NCBI GenBank assembly: GCA_020746995.1
Contig: JAGPXD010000006.1
Location: 62,001 to 126,000 of the forward strand
Origin: Plectosphaerella cucumerina
Taxonomy: Eukaryota; Ascomycota; Sordariomycetes; Glomerellales; Plectosphaerellaceae
Length of the DNA: 64,000 nt
Direction: 5' to 3'
Position numbers and translations under genes: made by a program. Of the stretch, positions 32,394 to 43,980 are shown one piece after another; position 1 is the stretch's first letter, and every line of letters begins with the position of its first letter. Under the pieces are notes generated by a model that saw nothing but the letters and a program-made list of their open reading frames with translations, was not told where the DNA came from and did no database searches.

Positions 32394-33703
32394 CTAGCTC
32401 GTGTCGGCGATTTTCAGCTGCGACAGCTGCTGGCTGTCGACTTGGACCTTTTCGTCCGTCGTCTCGAGCTTCTCCTGTGGTTGAGCCTCGTCCGCCGGCG
32501 TTTCGTCGTCCTCGAGGTCGTCCTCGTCCCGGTCCTCGTCCTCGTTCTCATCATCATCGTCATCGTCAGAGTGCCTTCCACCTGCCGCCTGCTTCTCCAG
32601 CTTCTTCGCCTCCTCCTCGCGGATGGCCTTTTCCAGGTCCTTGGCCATCTTCTTGGTGAAGCCCGTCGCCTCAGCAGCAGCGTCTAGTCGCCGGGCACCA
32701 TCCTGGCCGACCGTCTTCTTGGCGTCCTTGAAGAAGGGTCCCGGCTCGGAGCTGGTGAAGTGGAAGCGCTTCAGGAAGAAACGCTTAACGCACTCGACGT
32801 CGCGATCAAAGTACATCTCAGCGTTCTCGTGATCCATTGACAGCATCTGGGGGAAGTCGATGATGACTGGCTCCAGGGCTATCGTCTCCTCCTCCTCGCC
32901 GGCCTCGTTGGTCTCCTTGGAGACGTGCTCCTTGATGAGGATGTTGAACTCGTTGAAGTCGCCGTGGATCAGGCCGTGCTTGGCAAAGTGCATGATCTCG
33001 CCCATCAGGTCGCCGTACAGGCTCGCCGGGTCGGGGATGGCCTGGATCTGGCGCAGGGGGTACGAGTCGATGAAGGACATGAGGACTGTGTGGCGCGACT
33101 GAGCGATGGGTTCGGGAACGTTGAAGCCCTCCTCCTTGAGGACCTGCATGAAGGCAAACTCTTTCATGGCGGCGAGCTTGGAGAGGTACATCCACGAGCC
33201 ACCCTGCTTCTTCTTAAGATAGTCGCGGTTGGACTTTACGGTGCGGAAGGATATCCGGCCAAGGCGGTGGATCTTGAGGATCTTCTGGACGCCCTTGTCA
33301 TCGGCGACCATGGTGATATCGCTCTCCTTGCCGACACCGACACGGCTGCCGACGCTGTAGATCTCCTTCTTCTGCGAGTAGTGGTGCAGAGCGAGGTAGT
33401 CGATGCCGCCGTACGTAAGCCGGTAGCCGTCATACTTTGCCTCCTTGACGCGGGCGATGAGCCCGTTCTTGGCGAGAGTCGAGATGGACCTTTGCACGCC
33501 GCCCTTGGTCCGTGAGAACCGCTCGATGAGCGTCGTGGGGACGATTTCGTGATCTCTGCTGCCCCTCTCGACCTGGTGAAATCGTTAGACGTCTCATTCT
33601 TTTTTAGTGGGCTTGGAGGGGTAAAATGAAGGATCCCTACCGCAAGAAGGACGTTCCAATCTTCGGACGCCAGATGGCGCATGGCCCGAGAGTCGAGCTT
33701 CAT
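32394..33703 (-). CDS. RIO2: Atypical protein kinase/ATPase Rio2
   Basis: Required for final maturation of the 40S ribosomal subunit (20S pre-rRNA processing); associates with pre-40S particles in the cytoplasm. Minus-strand exons 33703-33641 and 33572-32394 give 413 residues. A winged-helix N-terminal domain (MKLDSRAMRHLASEDWNVLLAVERG, then TKGGVQRSISTLAKNGLI) precedes the RIO fold. The phosphate loop GVGKESD is at about 100-106 and the nucleotide lysine lies in the ILKIHRLGR stretch near 120. The catalytic HGDFNEFN is at about 224-231, with D226 the nucleophile/base, and the metal-binding IDFPQ (D260) follows. The C-terminus is Lys-rich and then strongly acidic (poly-Asp/Glu), as in other fungal Rio2 proteins. 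It is divergent from RPN1. Confidence 0.95.
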
Positions 33704-34233
33704 GGCGACGAATTTTGAGTCCGCTTCTCTGTGATGTAAAGAGTGACTGGTGTCGTATTCGGTCAAGAAATGCGGCAATGTCAGTCCTCGAATTCCATCA
33801 AGAACTTGCGACCCGAAAAGTTCAAGGTGGGATGTCTCCGATAAGAGCTCGATAAGGACATGACGAGACCCCATAAAACGGGGTGGATCCTGCACGTGAC
33901 GTCGCCCGTACCCAGCCGTTGCACGGGCCACTCCAGCGTAGGCGGCAAGGCTCGCGTAACGCTGGCCGTAGCTCATGTTGACGAGCTTGACAAACCGACC
34001 TGCCTTGTCCCCCGAAGCTCCATCAACTTCCATCCACCACCACTTCACCCCCCTCCCCTCTATTCACGCCGTCAACATACGAAACCCGCACCGCTCTCAA
34101 CGCCGTGCGCGCACATATCACCGCAGCGACTGCCCAGCAATCAGTTTCATCATCGGCGTTTCCTCCATTCGAGATACCTCCCTTGCCGCCCACTCGTCCA
34201 CAAGTCGACCGCTAGTCTCGACACCGCAGCAAG
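33704..34233. promoter_or_regulatory. Shared divergent promoter of RIO2 and RPN1
   Basis: The two start codons lie 530 bp apart. In the middle, an E-box CACGTG (33893-33898) overlaps a CRE-like TGACGTC (33897-33903), making one 11 bp composite. The RPN1 side is pyrimidine-rich. No TATA box seen. Co-regulation of ribosome maturation and proteasome genes would be an inference. Confidence 0.5.
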
Positions 34234-37143
34234 ATGGCGCAGGACAGCGACGTGCCCACCTCTGCCGACAAGGGAAAGGGCAAGGCCGTCGACGAGCCCA
34301 AGCAGGATAAGGCTCAGGCCAATGGAAAGAAGGATGACGAGAAGATCATCGATTGTATGCGGCTCCCCTCCCTGCCCTGCGCCGTGCGCGCGGGGTGACG
34401 GTTTCGGCGGCTGGCTGACATTGAACCCAACAGCGGCGGAGGAGCTCAGCGAAGAGGACCAGCAGCTCAAGAGCGAGCTGGATATGCTCGTTGAGCGTCT
34501 GACGGTGCGCATCGCTCTTTCTACAAATCAACTCCGCTCTGGCGATCGCCTTGCTGACTAGCCCTGCCTGCCCCAGGAATCCGATGCATCTCTCTACAAG
34601 CCCGCCCTCGAGGCCATGAAGACATCGATCAAGACGTCGACATCGTCCATGACGGCCGTGCCGAAGCCCCTCAAATTCCTCCGACCACACTACGAGCCGC
34701 TGACAAAGCTGCACGAGACCTGGCCCGAGGGCGCCGACAAGACATCACTCGCCGACGTCCTGTCCGTCATCGGCATGACTTTCTCCGACGAGGAGCGCCA
34801 AGACACCCTCAAGTACCGCCTGCTTGCGCCCACCTCAGACATCGGCTCGTGGGGCCATGAGTACGTCCGGCATCTGGCCCTCGAGATCGGTGAGGTCTAC
34901 GGCAAGAGGATATACGCCGACGAGGACACCAAGGACATTATCGACCTTGCCCTCGTCCTCGTCCCCCTCTTCCTCAAGAGCAACGCCGAGGCCGACGCCG
35001 TCGACCTGCTGAGCGAGCTCGAGATTATCGACCAGCTGCCCCAGTACCTCGACAAGGACACCTACGCCCGCGTGTGCCTGTACATGGTCAGCATGGTCAA
35101 CCTGCTCACCTACCCCGACAACGAGCACTTCCTCCGGACCGCCCACGATATTTACATGACCTACAAGCAGTACACGCAGGCCATGGTCCTGGCCATCCGC
35201 CTCAACGACCTCGACTTGATCAAGGACGACTTTGAGAAGGCCGAGGACCCCGCCCTGAAGAAGCAGCTCGCCTTCCTCGTCGCCCGCCAGCGCATCGACC
35301 TCGACCTGCCGGAGGAGCTGCTCGAGGATGAGGAGCTCCAGGACTCTCTCTACAACGTCAAGCTCTCGGAGCACTTCAAGTCGCTAGCACAGGAGCTCAA
35401 CATCCTGCCCCCCAAGACCACCGAGGACATCTACAAGAGCCACCTCGAGAGCAGCCGCGTCGCCGGCATGACCAACCTCGACTCGGCGCGGCATAACCTC
35501 GCCGCGGCCTTTGTCAACGCCTTCGTCAACGCTGGTTTCAGCCGCGACAACATGATGCTCGTCAGCCAGGACAAGGAGTCGTGGGTGTGGAAGACAAAGG
35601 GCGAGGGCATGATGTCGACAGTCGCGTCCATCGGCACGCTGGTGCAGTGGGACGTTGAGAACGGCCTCGACAAGGTTGACAAGTACACGTACGCCCAGGA
35701 GCCTGAGATTGCGGCCGGTGCCATGCTCGCCATCGGCATCATGAACGCCGGCGTCCGTCTCAGCTCTGACCCGGCCTTCGCGCTGCTCAGCGATCCCGAT
35801 AAGCTGGCCCCGCCGGCGCACCCACTCGTCACCACTGCGTCCATCATGGGTCTCGGCCTGTCGTACGCCGGCTCCAACAAGCCCGAGCTCCTCGAGACGC
35901 TGCTGCCCATCATCACGGACAACACGGTGGAGATGCGCATCTCGGCCATGGCGGCGCTTTCGGCGGGTCTGGCCTTCGTCGGCTCGTCCAACCCTGAGGT
36001 CAGCGAGGCTATCGTGACGACGCTGCTCGACGACGAGCGCAAGTCACAGCTGACATCCAAGTGGACGCGGTTCCTGGCACTCGGCCTGGGCCTGCTCTAC
36101 TTCGGACGCCAGGAGGAGGTGGACGTGATCCTCGAGACCCTGAAGGCCGTGGACCACCCCATGTCCAAGCCGACAGCGGTACTCGCCGAGATCTGCGCGT
36201 GGGCAGGTACGGGAGCTGTGCTCAAGATCCAGGAGCTGCTGCACGTGTGCAACGAGCACCTCGAGGAGTCTGATGAGAAGAAGGGCGACGAGCTCACGCA
36301 GGCGTACGCCGTGCTGGGTATCGCGCTTGTGTCCATGGGTGAGGACGTTGGCCAGGAGATGGTTCTCAGGCACTTTGGCCACCTGATGCACTACGGCGAG
36401 CCCAACATCCGGCGCGCTGTGCCGCTGGCGCTGGGCCTTATCAGCCCCAGCAACCCGCAGATGAAGGTCTACGATACGCTTTCGAGGTACAGTCACGACA
36501 ACGACAACGATGTCGCGATCAACGCAATCTTCGCCATGGGCCTGCTGGGCGCCGGCACCAACAACGCGCGTCTGGCACAGCTGCTGCGCCAGCTGGCCAG
36601 CTTTTACCACCGGGACCAGGAGTCGCTGTTCATGGTGCGCATCGCCCAGGGCCTGCTGCACATGGGCAAGGGCACCATGTCGGTCAACCCCTTCCACACG
36701 GACAGGCAGGTGCTGTCGCGCGTGTCGGCGGCTGGCCTGCTGACGGTGCTGGTGGCCATGATCGACGCCAAGCTGTTCATCACGGGCGACTCGCACTACC
36801 TTCTCTACTTCATCGTGACGGCCATGCACCCGCGCTTCCTCGTCACGCTCGACGAGAACCTGAAGCCGCTCAAGGTCAATGTGCGCGTCGGTCAGGCCGT
36901 CGACGTGGTTGGCCAGGCGGGCCGCCCCAAGACCATCACTGGATGGCAGACACAGAGCACGCCCGTGGTGCTGGCGTATGGCGAGCGCGCCGAGCTTGAG
37001 GACGAGGAGTACATCAGCTTGAACAGCACCCTCGAGGGTCTGTGCATCCTGAAGAAGGTGGGTTTTCTTCCTATCCCGAGGCCATTGACTTGTGAAGCTG
37101 ACAAATGCGACAGAACCCTGACTGGGAAGGAGAGAACAAATAG
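34234..37143 (+). CDS. RPN1: 26S proteasome regulatory subunit Rpn1
   Basis: Largest non-ATPase base subunit of the 19S regulatory particle, a docking platform for ubiquitin receptors and Ubp6. Exons 34234-34354, 34434-34504, 34577-37057 and 37114-37143 give 900 residues, the expected size. The N-terminus is charged (Lys/Asp/Glu), followed by SAEELSEEDQQLKSELDMLVERLTESD. Proteasome/cyclosome (PC) repeats occupy the middle: GAMLAIGIMNAGV, SIMGLGLSYAGS, AMAALSAGLAFVGSS, AVLGIALVSMGEDVGQ, AVPLALGLIS and INAIFAMGLLGAGTNNAR. A C-terminal domain with HPRFLVTLDENLKPL and KTITGWQTQSTPVVLAYGER follows. The last exon is only 30 bp (NPDWEGENK and stop), a familiar Rpn1 C-terminus. Confidence 0.96.
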
Positions 37144-38239
37144 ACGCGGCCACGGCACAGGCGTGAGTGAGCACAAGAAGGAGATGGACCGGGACTGGGT
37201 TTCGAAAGACGCGCCTCAGGCCACGAGCTGGGGAGCGATGCGCTGTATCATAACATGTTGTAGTAGGCGTCCCGATTTGAGGGCCGGGCCAGGGGGCGGG
37301 CGAATCCATCATGATAGACGGTTCAGGGTTGTTCGGGTGCGAGCAGCGGTGAGGGTGACTTGGTGCCACAGTACGAAGACTTGGATGTATTGTCTCAGAC
37401 CAGCCGGCGGCAACACAAGGAGAGTGAGGCGAGGTCATCGGGATCGGCCGTTGTCGGAGGCAGCTTGAGACCTGCATCAAGACCTGCAGCGAGATGCATC
37501 GGCACATCTCCTACGACAAGAGTACAACCAACTGCGATACCACCACCTTGTCCACCCCCAGGGTCCAGTCTCCAGAGCTCAGCTCAAGGCCCCCAACCTC
37601 CCGCTCCGCTAACCGTACGACGACGCAGGCGAGAGGGGCGAGTCCGCGAGGGGGCGGGAGCGCTGGAGCAGGCGGACGGGGGTTGTCCGCATCCCGTAGC
37701 CTGTAAAGGCAAAGCTCGGTGGATAGCTTTAAATCACCAGCACCACTTTATCGAGGGTTCCCCGACGGCGCGACCTGAGATGGATGGATGGCCGGGGATG
37801 CTGCCCCCTCGTCTTTCGTCTTCGCCTGTCGCGCTTCCGCCTGTTTTCTCGTCTCTCTTTCAGCTTCCTACCTGCTGCAGAGTGTCACTGAGACTGGGCT
37901 GAGCTGTACGACTCGCGGGAAGAGAGAGACAGGCAACACACCCCGCCTGCAGTGGCGCATCGAATCTCGGCCCGCTGCGACGATCTTTCGATACGACGAG
38001 CCAAGGCGCGCGCCCTGAAAGTCTTGGCGCTCCGGAGCTGTCAACTTGCCTCGGCCGTGAAGAGTCACCGCTGCTTACCTCGCGCCTTCAACGTCGTCAC
38101 GGCCGCCTCTGGTCTCCCATTTCACTTCAGCAGAGAGTGAGAAAGATCTGGCTGTCTTCGATCAATCAACACCGGCCATCGTCTGATCTGGACTCATCTA
38201 TCCCGAGTCAGGTGTAAGCCTGACATCAACACCGCCCCA
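37144..38239. other. RPN1 3' region and MATE gene promoter
   Basis: About 1.1 kb. The left part is the RPN1 3' UTR. The right part, from about 37700, should be the MATE promoter and leader; an AT-rich CTTTAAATC patch lies near 37728. No ORF with support. Confidence 0.35.
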
Positions 38240-40265
38240 ATGCCCTCAGGACAACCCATCCCGACGCCCAAGGCGGCCTCTAACCGCGATGCCACGCCCT
38301 CCCAGCCTTCATCGTGGGTCGGCACACCCCGCGCCGAGGATATTCTGGCGCGCGATCTGGCAGAATGCACCGATGACGAGGCCCAGGACGAAGAAGCCGA
38401 GTCGGTGAACAGTGGCTCAGAAGACTACGGCGTCCCCGGGCCGACCATCATGTACCGCCGGCCGAGCGGCGTAGCCTTTGGCACTTCGAGGCCCGTCATG
38501 AACTACCAGCTCAACGAGGACGACTCACCTTTCCTCACGCGCGTCGAGCTCAAGCAGAGCCGCGACGCGGAGCGAAGCCTGCTCAGGGACAACCATGTGC
38601 TGCCGCCCAAGCACCCGGAGCGCGACGAGCCGGATGCGTCTGTTTTCTGGCGAGTGTATCGCCGGGTCTTTAGCACCAAGACCAAGGTCTCTCGAACGGA
38701 CGAGGAGACGCCACAAATCACGGTGCAGAGGCCGGATGAGTCGACGCCGCTGCTCACAGGAGGACCTTCCACCACAGCAGATGCAAGCGCGGCAGCTCCC
38801 TCTAACGGCCGTGGCGAACACCTCGAGGAACGATGGGAAGCAGCCGTAGCCTCAGGAGCGCTCCGCACAACCTGGCAGCGCGAGGCAAAGACAATCGTCA
38901 CCTACGCCCTCCCCCTGGTCATCACCTTCTTCCTGCAATACTCACTCAACGTCGTCGCCGTCTTCACCGTCGGAAAGATCGGGAAAGTCGAGCTTGGCGC
39001 CGTCTCCCTCGCCGCCATGACCGCCAGCATCACCTGTTACGCTCCCATGCAGGGGCTCGCCACCTCTCTCGACACACTCTGCTCGCAGGCCTACGGCTCC
39101 GGCCACCGCCACCTCGTCGGCTTGCAGCTGCAGCGCATGACGGCTTTCCTCCTCCTCGCCTTCATCCCCATCGCCGTGCTGTGGATGCACTCGGACCGCG
39201 TGCTGCTTTACCTCATCCCGCAGGAAGAGACGGCCAGGCTGACGGCGAGGTATCTTCGCGTTCTCATCTTTGGTGGACCGGCGTTTGCTTGCTTCGAAGG
39301 CGGGAAGAGGTATGTTCAGGCCCAGGGCCTCTTCCGCGCCACGACGTGGGTTCTGTTGGTCGTGGCGCCCTTCAACGTCTTCGTCAACTGGCTCCTGGTG
39401 TGGAAGTTGGAAATGGGCTTCATCGGCGCGGCTGTGGCGGTCGTCATCTCGCAAAACATGCTCCCGCTGCTGCTTCTGCTGTACGTCCGCTTTGTCGACG
39501 GATCACAGTGCTGGGGTGGTTTCAGCCGGCGCGCCCTGACGAACTGGGGTATCATGCTGCGCCTGGCTCTTCCTGGAATGATCATGATCCAGGCCGAGTA
39601 CATGGCCTTTGAGCTTCTCACCCTCGCCTCGAGCCGATTCGGGCCGAGTCACTTGGCCGCACAGAGTGTGCTGGTGACGCTGACGTCCATCAGCTTCCAG
39701 ATTCCGTTCCCTGTGTCCATCGCTGCGTCGACGCGTATCGCGAACCTGATAGGCGCGGGGCTCGTGGACGCGGCCAAGACGACGGCAAAGGTCGCCGTAG
39801 GCGCGGCATGGCTGACGGGGCTGATGAACTTGGCCATCTTCTGGTCGCTGCGTTACCGGCTCCCGTTGCTGTTTACGAATGATCCCGAGGTTGTTGAGGT
39901 TGTTGCTGCCGTGCTGCCGCTTTGTGCGGTCATGCAGGTGTTTGATGGCCTCGGTGCCGGGGCTGGGGGTTTGTTGCGCGGTATTGGACGGCCGGCGGTG
40001 GGAGGGTATGCAAACTTGGGAGTGTATTACCTCATTGCGTTGCCTATCTCGTTTGGGACGGCGTTTGGGCTTGACATGAAGCTGCAGGGACTTTGGCTGG
40101 GCGTCACGCTGGGACTTGCTCTGTAAGTGCTGTGTTCTCCTGGGTGGGAGTTGAAGATGATGCTAACATGGGCCCAGGGTCTCATCCATCGAGTTTGCGT
40201 TTGTGTACTTTACCGACTGGCACAAGGCGGCGAGGGAGGCGGAGAGGAGGAACGCTGCCGGTTGA
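38240..40265 (+). CDS. MATE family efflux transporter
   Basis: Multidrug and toxin extrusion family cation-coupled antiporter, probably in the vacuolar or plasma membrane. Exons 38240-40122 and 40178-40265 give 656 residues. The first 210 or so residues are a hydrophilic Ser/Glu-rich extension, typical of fungal MATE proteins and possibly regulatory. About 12 membrane helices follow, beginning at TYALPLVITFFLQYSLNVVAVFTVGKIG. Family landmarks include PMQGLATSLDTLCSQAYGSG, VNWLLVWKLEMGFIGAAVAV, LALPGMIMIQAEYMAFELL, SIAASTRIANLIGAG and VMQVFDGLGAGAGGLLRGIGRP. The short second exon supplies the end of the last helix and the tail. The closest known relatives are probably yeast Erc1-type transporters; the substrate is unknown. 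Confidence 0.92.
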
Positions 40266-40917
40266 GTCAGACGAGGTCTGGGATGTTGGATGCTGTCAGA
40301 TGGCGGATTCCAGCTGAGTGCTGCAGGCTGGACTGGCCTGCCGGCTTGAGTGAGAAGTGATCACAAATGTTGGTCATTTCTGGAACCTGACACAAGCAGG
40401 CAGAGGAAATGGAGAATAAGGCCCCGGTCTTTGGAAGCAGTACTTCTGGCTGGGGAGGCGGTCAAATCAGAACAGCTGCCGCGATAGGCTTTCAGCTGTT
40501 TTAATGAAAAGATTACAGTCAGATCGTCCCCCAGCTGGAAAGGATCATGGTAGCAGCCAGCCCACTGTCTGTGATCCTCCATAGTTGCAGCGTTCCTACA
40601 AAGCCAGTCAACGGAGCAGTTTGCCTTCGACGCCGTTTGCATGTCCTGGACACCTATGGCGGCCAGCAAACTGGCTTGTGTTGCCTCTACAAACGGGCCC
40701 AAGAACAAAGGATATCTTTGACGTCTTTGATGGCGTTGTAGAAATCTCCAGAAGCAGGTTCCAGCATTGACCGAGAGTCTCCTTTGCAAACTACAGCGCC
40801 TACCTGGTCAAGGCAACCAGCCTGCTCTTATATAAGAAGTCACAGGCTCTCTGGAAGCACCACGTTTCTGTCCTCCCCCAGCAATCTCATCCCCTCCCAA
40901 CCCTCTCTTCGATCACC
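40266..40917 (+). promoter_or_regulatory. Promoter of the 211-residue hypothetical gene, with TATA box
   Basis: Contains the MATE 3' UTR on the left and a clear TATATAA element (TTATATAAGAA, 40828-40838) about 84 bp before the ATG at 40918. The short CT-rich leader that follows is typical of a well-expressed or inducible fungal gene. Confidence 0.55.
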
Positions 40918-41665
40918 ATGCCGCCCCTTACGACCATGTCGAGCAGTTCCAGCATGTCTGGCGACACTGCCTCCTCCAGCGGTTTCAGCACCGCCTCCAA
41001 CAGCCCCTCTTCGACTGGTGACAACAGCAACCCCGAAGTCTTCATCTACATCACCTTCCACAAGGAGAAAACATCGTAAGTCGTGCACCCTCACTCCCAT
41101 TTCACCACTGCACAGCCCCACTGACATCTACAGTTCCCGTGCGCCCGACCACCCGCGTTCACTCAACTCCATGGTCGCTTCCTTCTTGACCCACGAGCCC
41201 ATGATTCCCGACGTGCTCCTTGTGGACAACACTGTGATCAACGGGGTGATCGCGGGTCGCATGATGGAGCTGTTTGCCCAGGCTCGGCCCAACAGCCGCC
41301 GCCCCGATATCAAGCGCTTCCCCTTCGTTGTTGGCGAGGACCAAGAAGCGATGGACTATGCCGAGCTGGACCCGAACCCGGCGAGGCTTCGTCGCCGCAT
41401 CAGGAAGCTGGCGTCCCGGTACCGCTCCATCATGGTCATCTCGAAGCGCGATGCCACCACGGAGCTGGCGAACATGAGGGGCTGGAACATCGGTGAAGGC
41501 TGTGAGTCGATATCCGAGCACCACATGGGTGTTGATCATGCTGACTGATGGCTAGTGTACGAAAAGATCCGCTTCCTTGAGGACCACGAGACCTTGGAAA
41601 TGGTCCTGAACGGAGAGACCACCATCAGCCAGGACTATGGACCTGACGCGATGATCAAGTACTGA
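40918..41665 (+). CDS. Hypothetical protein, 211 residues
   Basis: Not recognised. Exons 40918-41075, 41134-41501 and 41556-41665 close in frame. The first 40 residues are Ser/Thr-rich and disordered-looking. The rest is compact and mixed: a strand-like NPEVFIYITFHKE, a helix/strand block with VLLVDNTVINGVIAGRMMELFAQA, a basic stretch RLRRRIRKLASRYRS, a strand IMVISKRDATTELAN, and an acidic C-terminal third ending MIKY. There is no signal peptide, membrane helix or cysteine cluster, so it is probably soluble and intracellular. Three good introns, a TATA box and a sensible start support a real gene. The function is unknown. Confidence 0.75.
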
Positions 41666-42354
41666 ACACAAGGCTTGGGAACGAGAGAACAGATGTGATG
41701 TCTCTCGGGGCTCAGTGGCAGCCTATGTTGGATATGTTTGGTGGTCATCTGGAGTCACCTCATGATGAGTGGTCAATGGCAGGGGGAAACCGGCATCAGG
41801 AATATTGACAGCTGGTGGCAACGAGGAAACATGACACACCCGAGAAATCAAGACTGGTGACTTTGCATGCCATGACTACAATTTACCTTTGTCTGTGATG
41901 TTTCACTGCTCCGTGAGTCCGGGCCAGGTCCGGGTCCGGGAGAGTCCGGAGGTGATTGAAGCAGCGGATCCCCAACTCACAGCGGCACTGATCTTCAACG
42001 GCCGGGCCCCGCTTTGGGATGGTGGGGCGGCCCAAAGCTGTTTTGTGCCGACGCCCGGGCGGACTCAGGGGAAATGGCTGGGCGGAAATTGGGGGCGTCG
42101 CCCGTGGTGGTTACCCGGGCGCTCTTCAGGGGCCAGACCGCTTAATTTAAGGGGCTCTCCAGCGCCTGAAGTCGCCAAGACCGTCCCCGCCACCGCCGCC
42201 CTTTTTTTCTGGATGCGCTCGAACTTGCCCCGCGACAACATCCCCGCCTCGACACGACCGACACAGCACGACACGACACTGACACCAGACTCAGCGCTGG
42301 ACGACTGACGCCTCCTACCCCTAATCGTCTCCCACATACCTCCCAGAAGACACC
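41666..42354 (+). promoter_or_regulatory. IDI1 upstream region with TCCGG repeats
   Basis: About 690 bp. Four TCCGG units sit at 41918-41922, 41929-41933, 41935-41939 and 41945-41949, within 32 bp and about 410 bp upstream of the ATG. CGG-type direct repeats of this kind are bound by some Zn2Cys6 factors. The rest is GC-rich and otherwise featureless. Confidence 0.4.
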
Positions 42355-43226
42355 ATGTCGACCACAACAACCACCACGGCGGAGCCCATCACGGCCGAGT
42401 CGATTCTCCGCCTCTTCCCCGACATCGACACCAGCACCGAGGCCCTCTCCGGCCACGATGCCGAGCAGATCCGTCTCATGGACGAGGTGTGCATCGTGCT
42501 GGACGAGAACGACAAGCCCATTGGCAACGCCAGCAAGAAGGCCTGTACGTACTGCCCACATGCCCGCCCCGCCTCTGCTGCTCAACGCTGACCACCCAGG
42601 CCACCTCATGACCAACATCGACAAGGGCCTCCTCCACCGCGCCTTCTCCGTCTTCCTCTTCGACGACCAGAACAGACTCCTACTCCAGCAGCGTGCCTCC
42701 GAGAAGATCACCTTCCCCGACATGTGGACCAACACGTGCTGCTCGCACCCGCTAGGCATCCCCGGCGAGGGCGGCGCCGACCTCGAGGAGGCCGTCGCAG
42801 GCGTCAAGCGCGCGGCCCAGCGCAAGCTCGAGCACGAGCTGGGCATCAACCCTGCCCAGGTGCCGTTCGAGGACTTCCGCTTCCTCACGCGCATCCACTA
42901 CAAGGCCCCGAGTGACGGAAAGTGGGGAGAGCACGAGAGTACGTACATTGCCAGAGGAAGAAAGATAGAAATGGCGGAGGCTAACATGTGCAGTCGACTA
43001 CATCCTCTTCATCAAGGCCAAGGTCGACCTCAACATCAACCCCAACGAGGTCCAGGCCACGCAGTACGTGTCGCCCGACGAGCTCAAGGCACTGTTCAAG
43101 AACCCCGACCTCGTCTTCACGCCCTGGTTCAAGCTCATCTGCGAGAGCATGCTGTTCGAGTGGTGGGCGCACCTCGATGGCGAGCTCGAGCCGTACCTCA
43201 ACGAGCAGGAGATTCGCCGTATGTAA
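42355..43226 (+). CDS. IDI1: Isopentenyl-diphosphate delta-isomerase
   Basis: Interconverts IPP and DMAPP, the entry step to farnesyl diphosphate, ergosterol, carotenoids and other isoprenoids. Exons 42355-42544, 42600-42938 and 42994-43226 give 253 residues, as expected. Nudix-like fold with HRAFSVFLFDDQNRLLLQQR, the active-site Cys in NTCCSHPLG (C110/C111), and an acidic AGVKRAAQRKLEHELGI helix. The metal/catalytic region WGEHEIDYILFIK is formed across the second intron. It ends in TPWFKLICESMLFEWW, the usual C-terminal helix. The N-terminal 25 residues are Thr/Ala-rich with no clear peroxisomal or mitochondrial signal. Assignment is secure. Confidence 0.96.
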
Positions 43227-43980
43227 GGGGTGGAGGAAGTAAGGAAGAGGAAGAGATGGCGGGGAGCGGAAGTGGGCATTGGAGACTGAAGACGCATTGC
43301 GCGACGCGGGGTTCTGCATTAAAACGGTTGCTAGATATCCCCCTATTTTACATTTTCAATCTGTTGGACAAGACAGGTCTTGGTTCAGATTTGCTGGGTT
43401 CAGGTTGCTTCCCCGCTCGAACCCGACATCCAAATCTGCGACCTCTCAATTCCAGTCGGCTTCCAGACCGCTGGAGACATGCCGACTGAGTGCTGGGCCT
43501 GCTGGCCCCGAAACGCGACAGCCCAGTGCTGCGACAGCGAGGTGCGCCCGCTAATCTATTCCCGGGTCGACCTGGTTAGCGGACGGCCCCGCCAAATTGC
43601 CCTGTAGCACCGGCCCCGTCATTTCCACTAGCGCCCCCGATCCTAATCTTATCTGCCCAGGAACAGGACCCTGCTTCCTCCACCTCTGCTCGACAGCTTC
43701 AGCTCAGCTTCGACTTCGTCCCATCTCCCACTCCCCCAACCCTCGCCTCCTCCGAAACCAAACACCTGCGTGTCATCTCCTGGGCCGACCCGAATGCCGC
43801 CTGCCGCCCACCACACTCCCTACCGAATGCCCCCGCCGCCATCGACGCTGCGTGCCCGATGATGAACCACGTTGTTATACACGAATGACCCGACCGACCG
43901 CAACCATAACCACATCCCCCGCCCCTCCTGCCTCCACAACGCCACGGTAGCCGGCCTCCGTGGCCGCGCAGAGAGGCATA
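43227..43980. other. Region between IDI1 and the glycosyltransferase-like gene
   Basis: About 750 bp with the IDI1 3' UTR and a C-rich promoter/leader for the next gene. No TATA box, repeat or gene recognised. Confidence 0.35.

Noticed and set aside
36044..37507. A 487-codon minus-strand frame over the end of RPN1
   Set aside because: Overlaps well-identified RPN1 PC repeats; composition is that of an antisense shadow.
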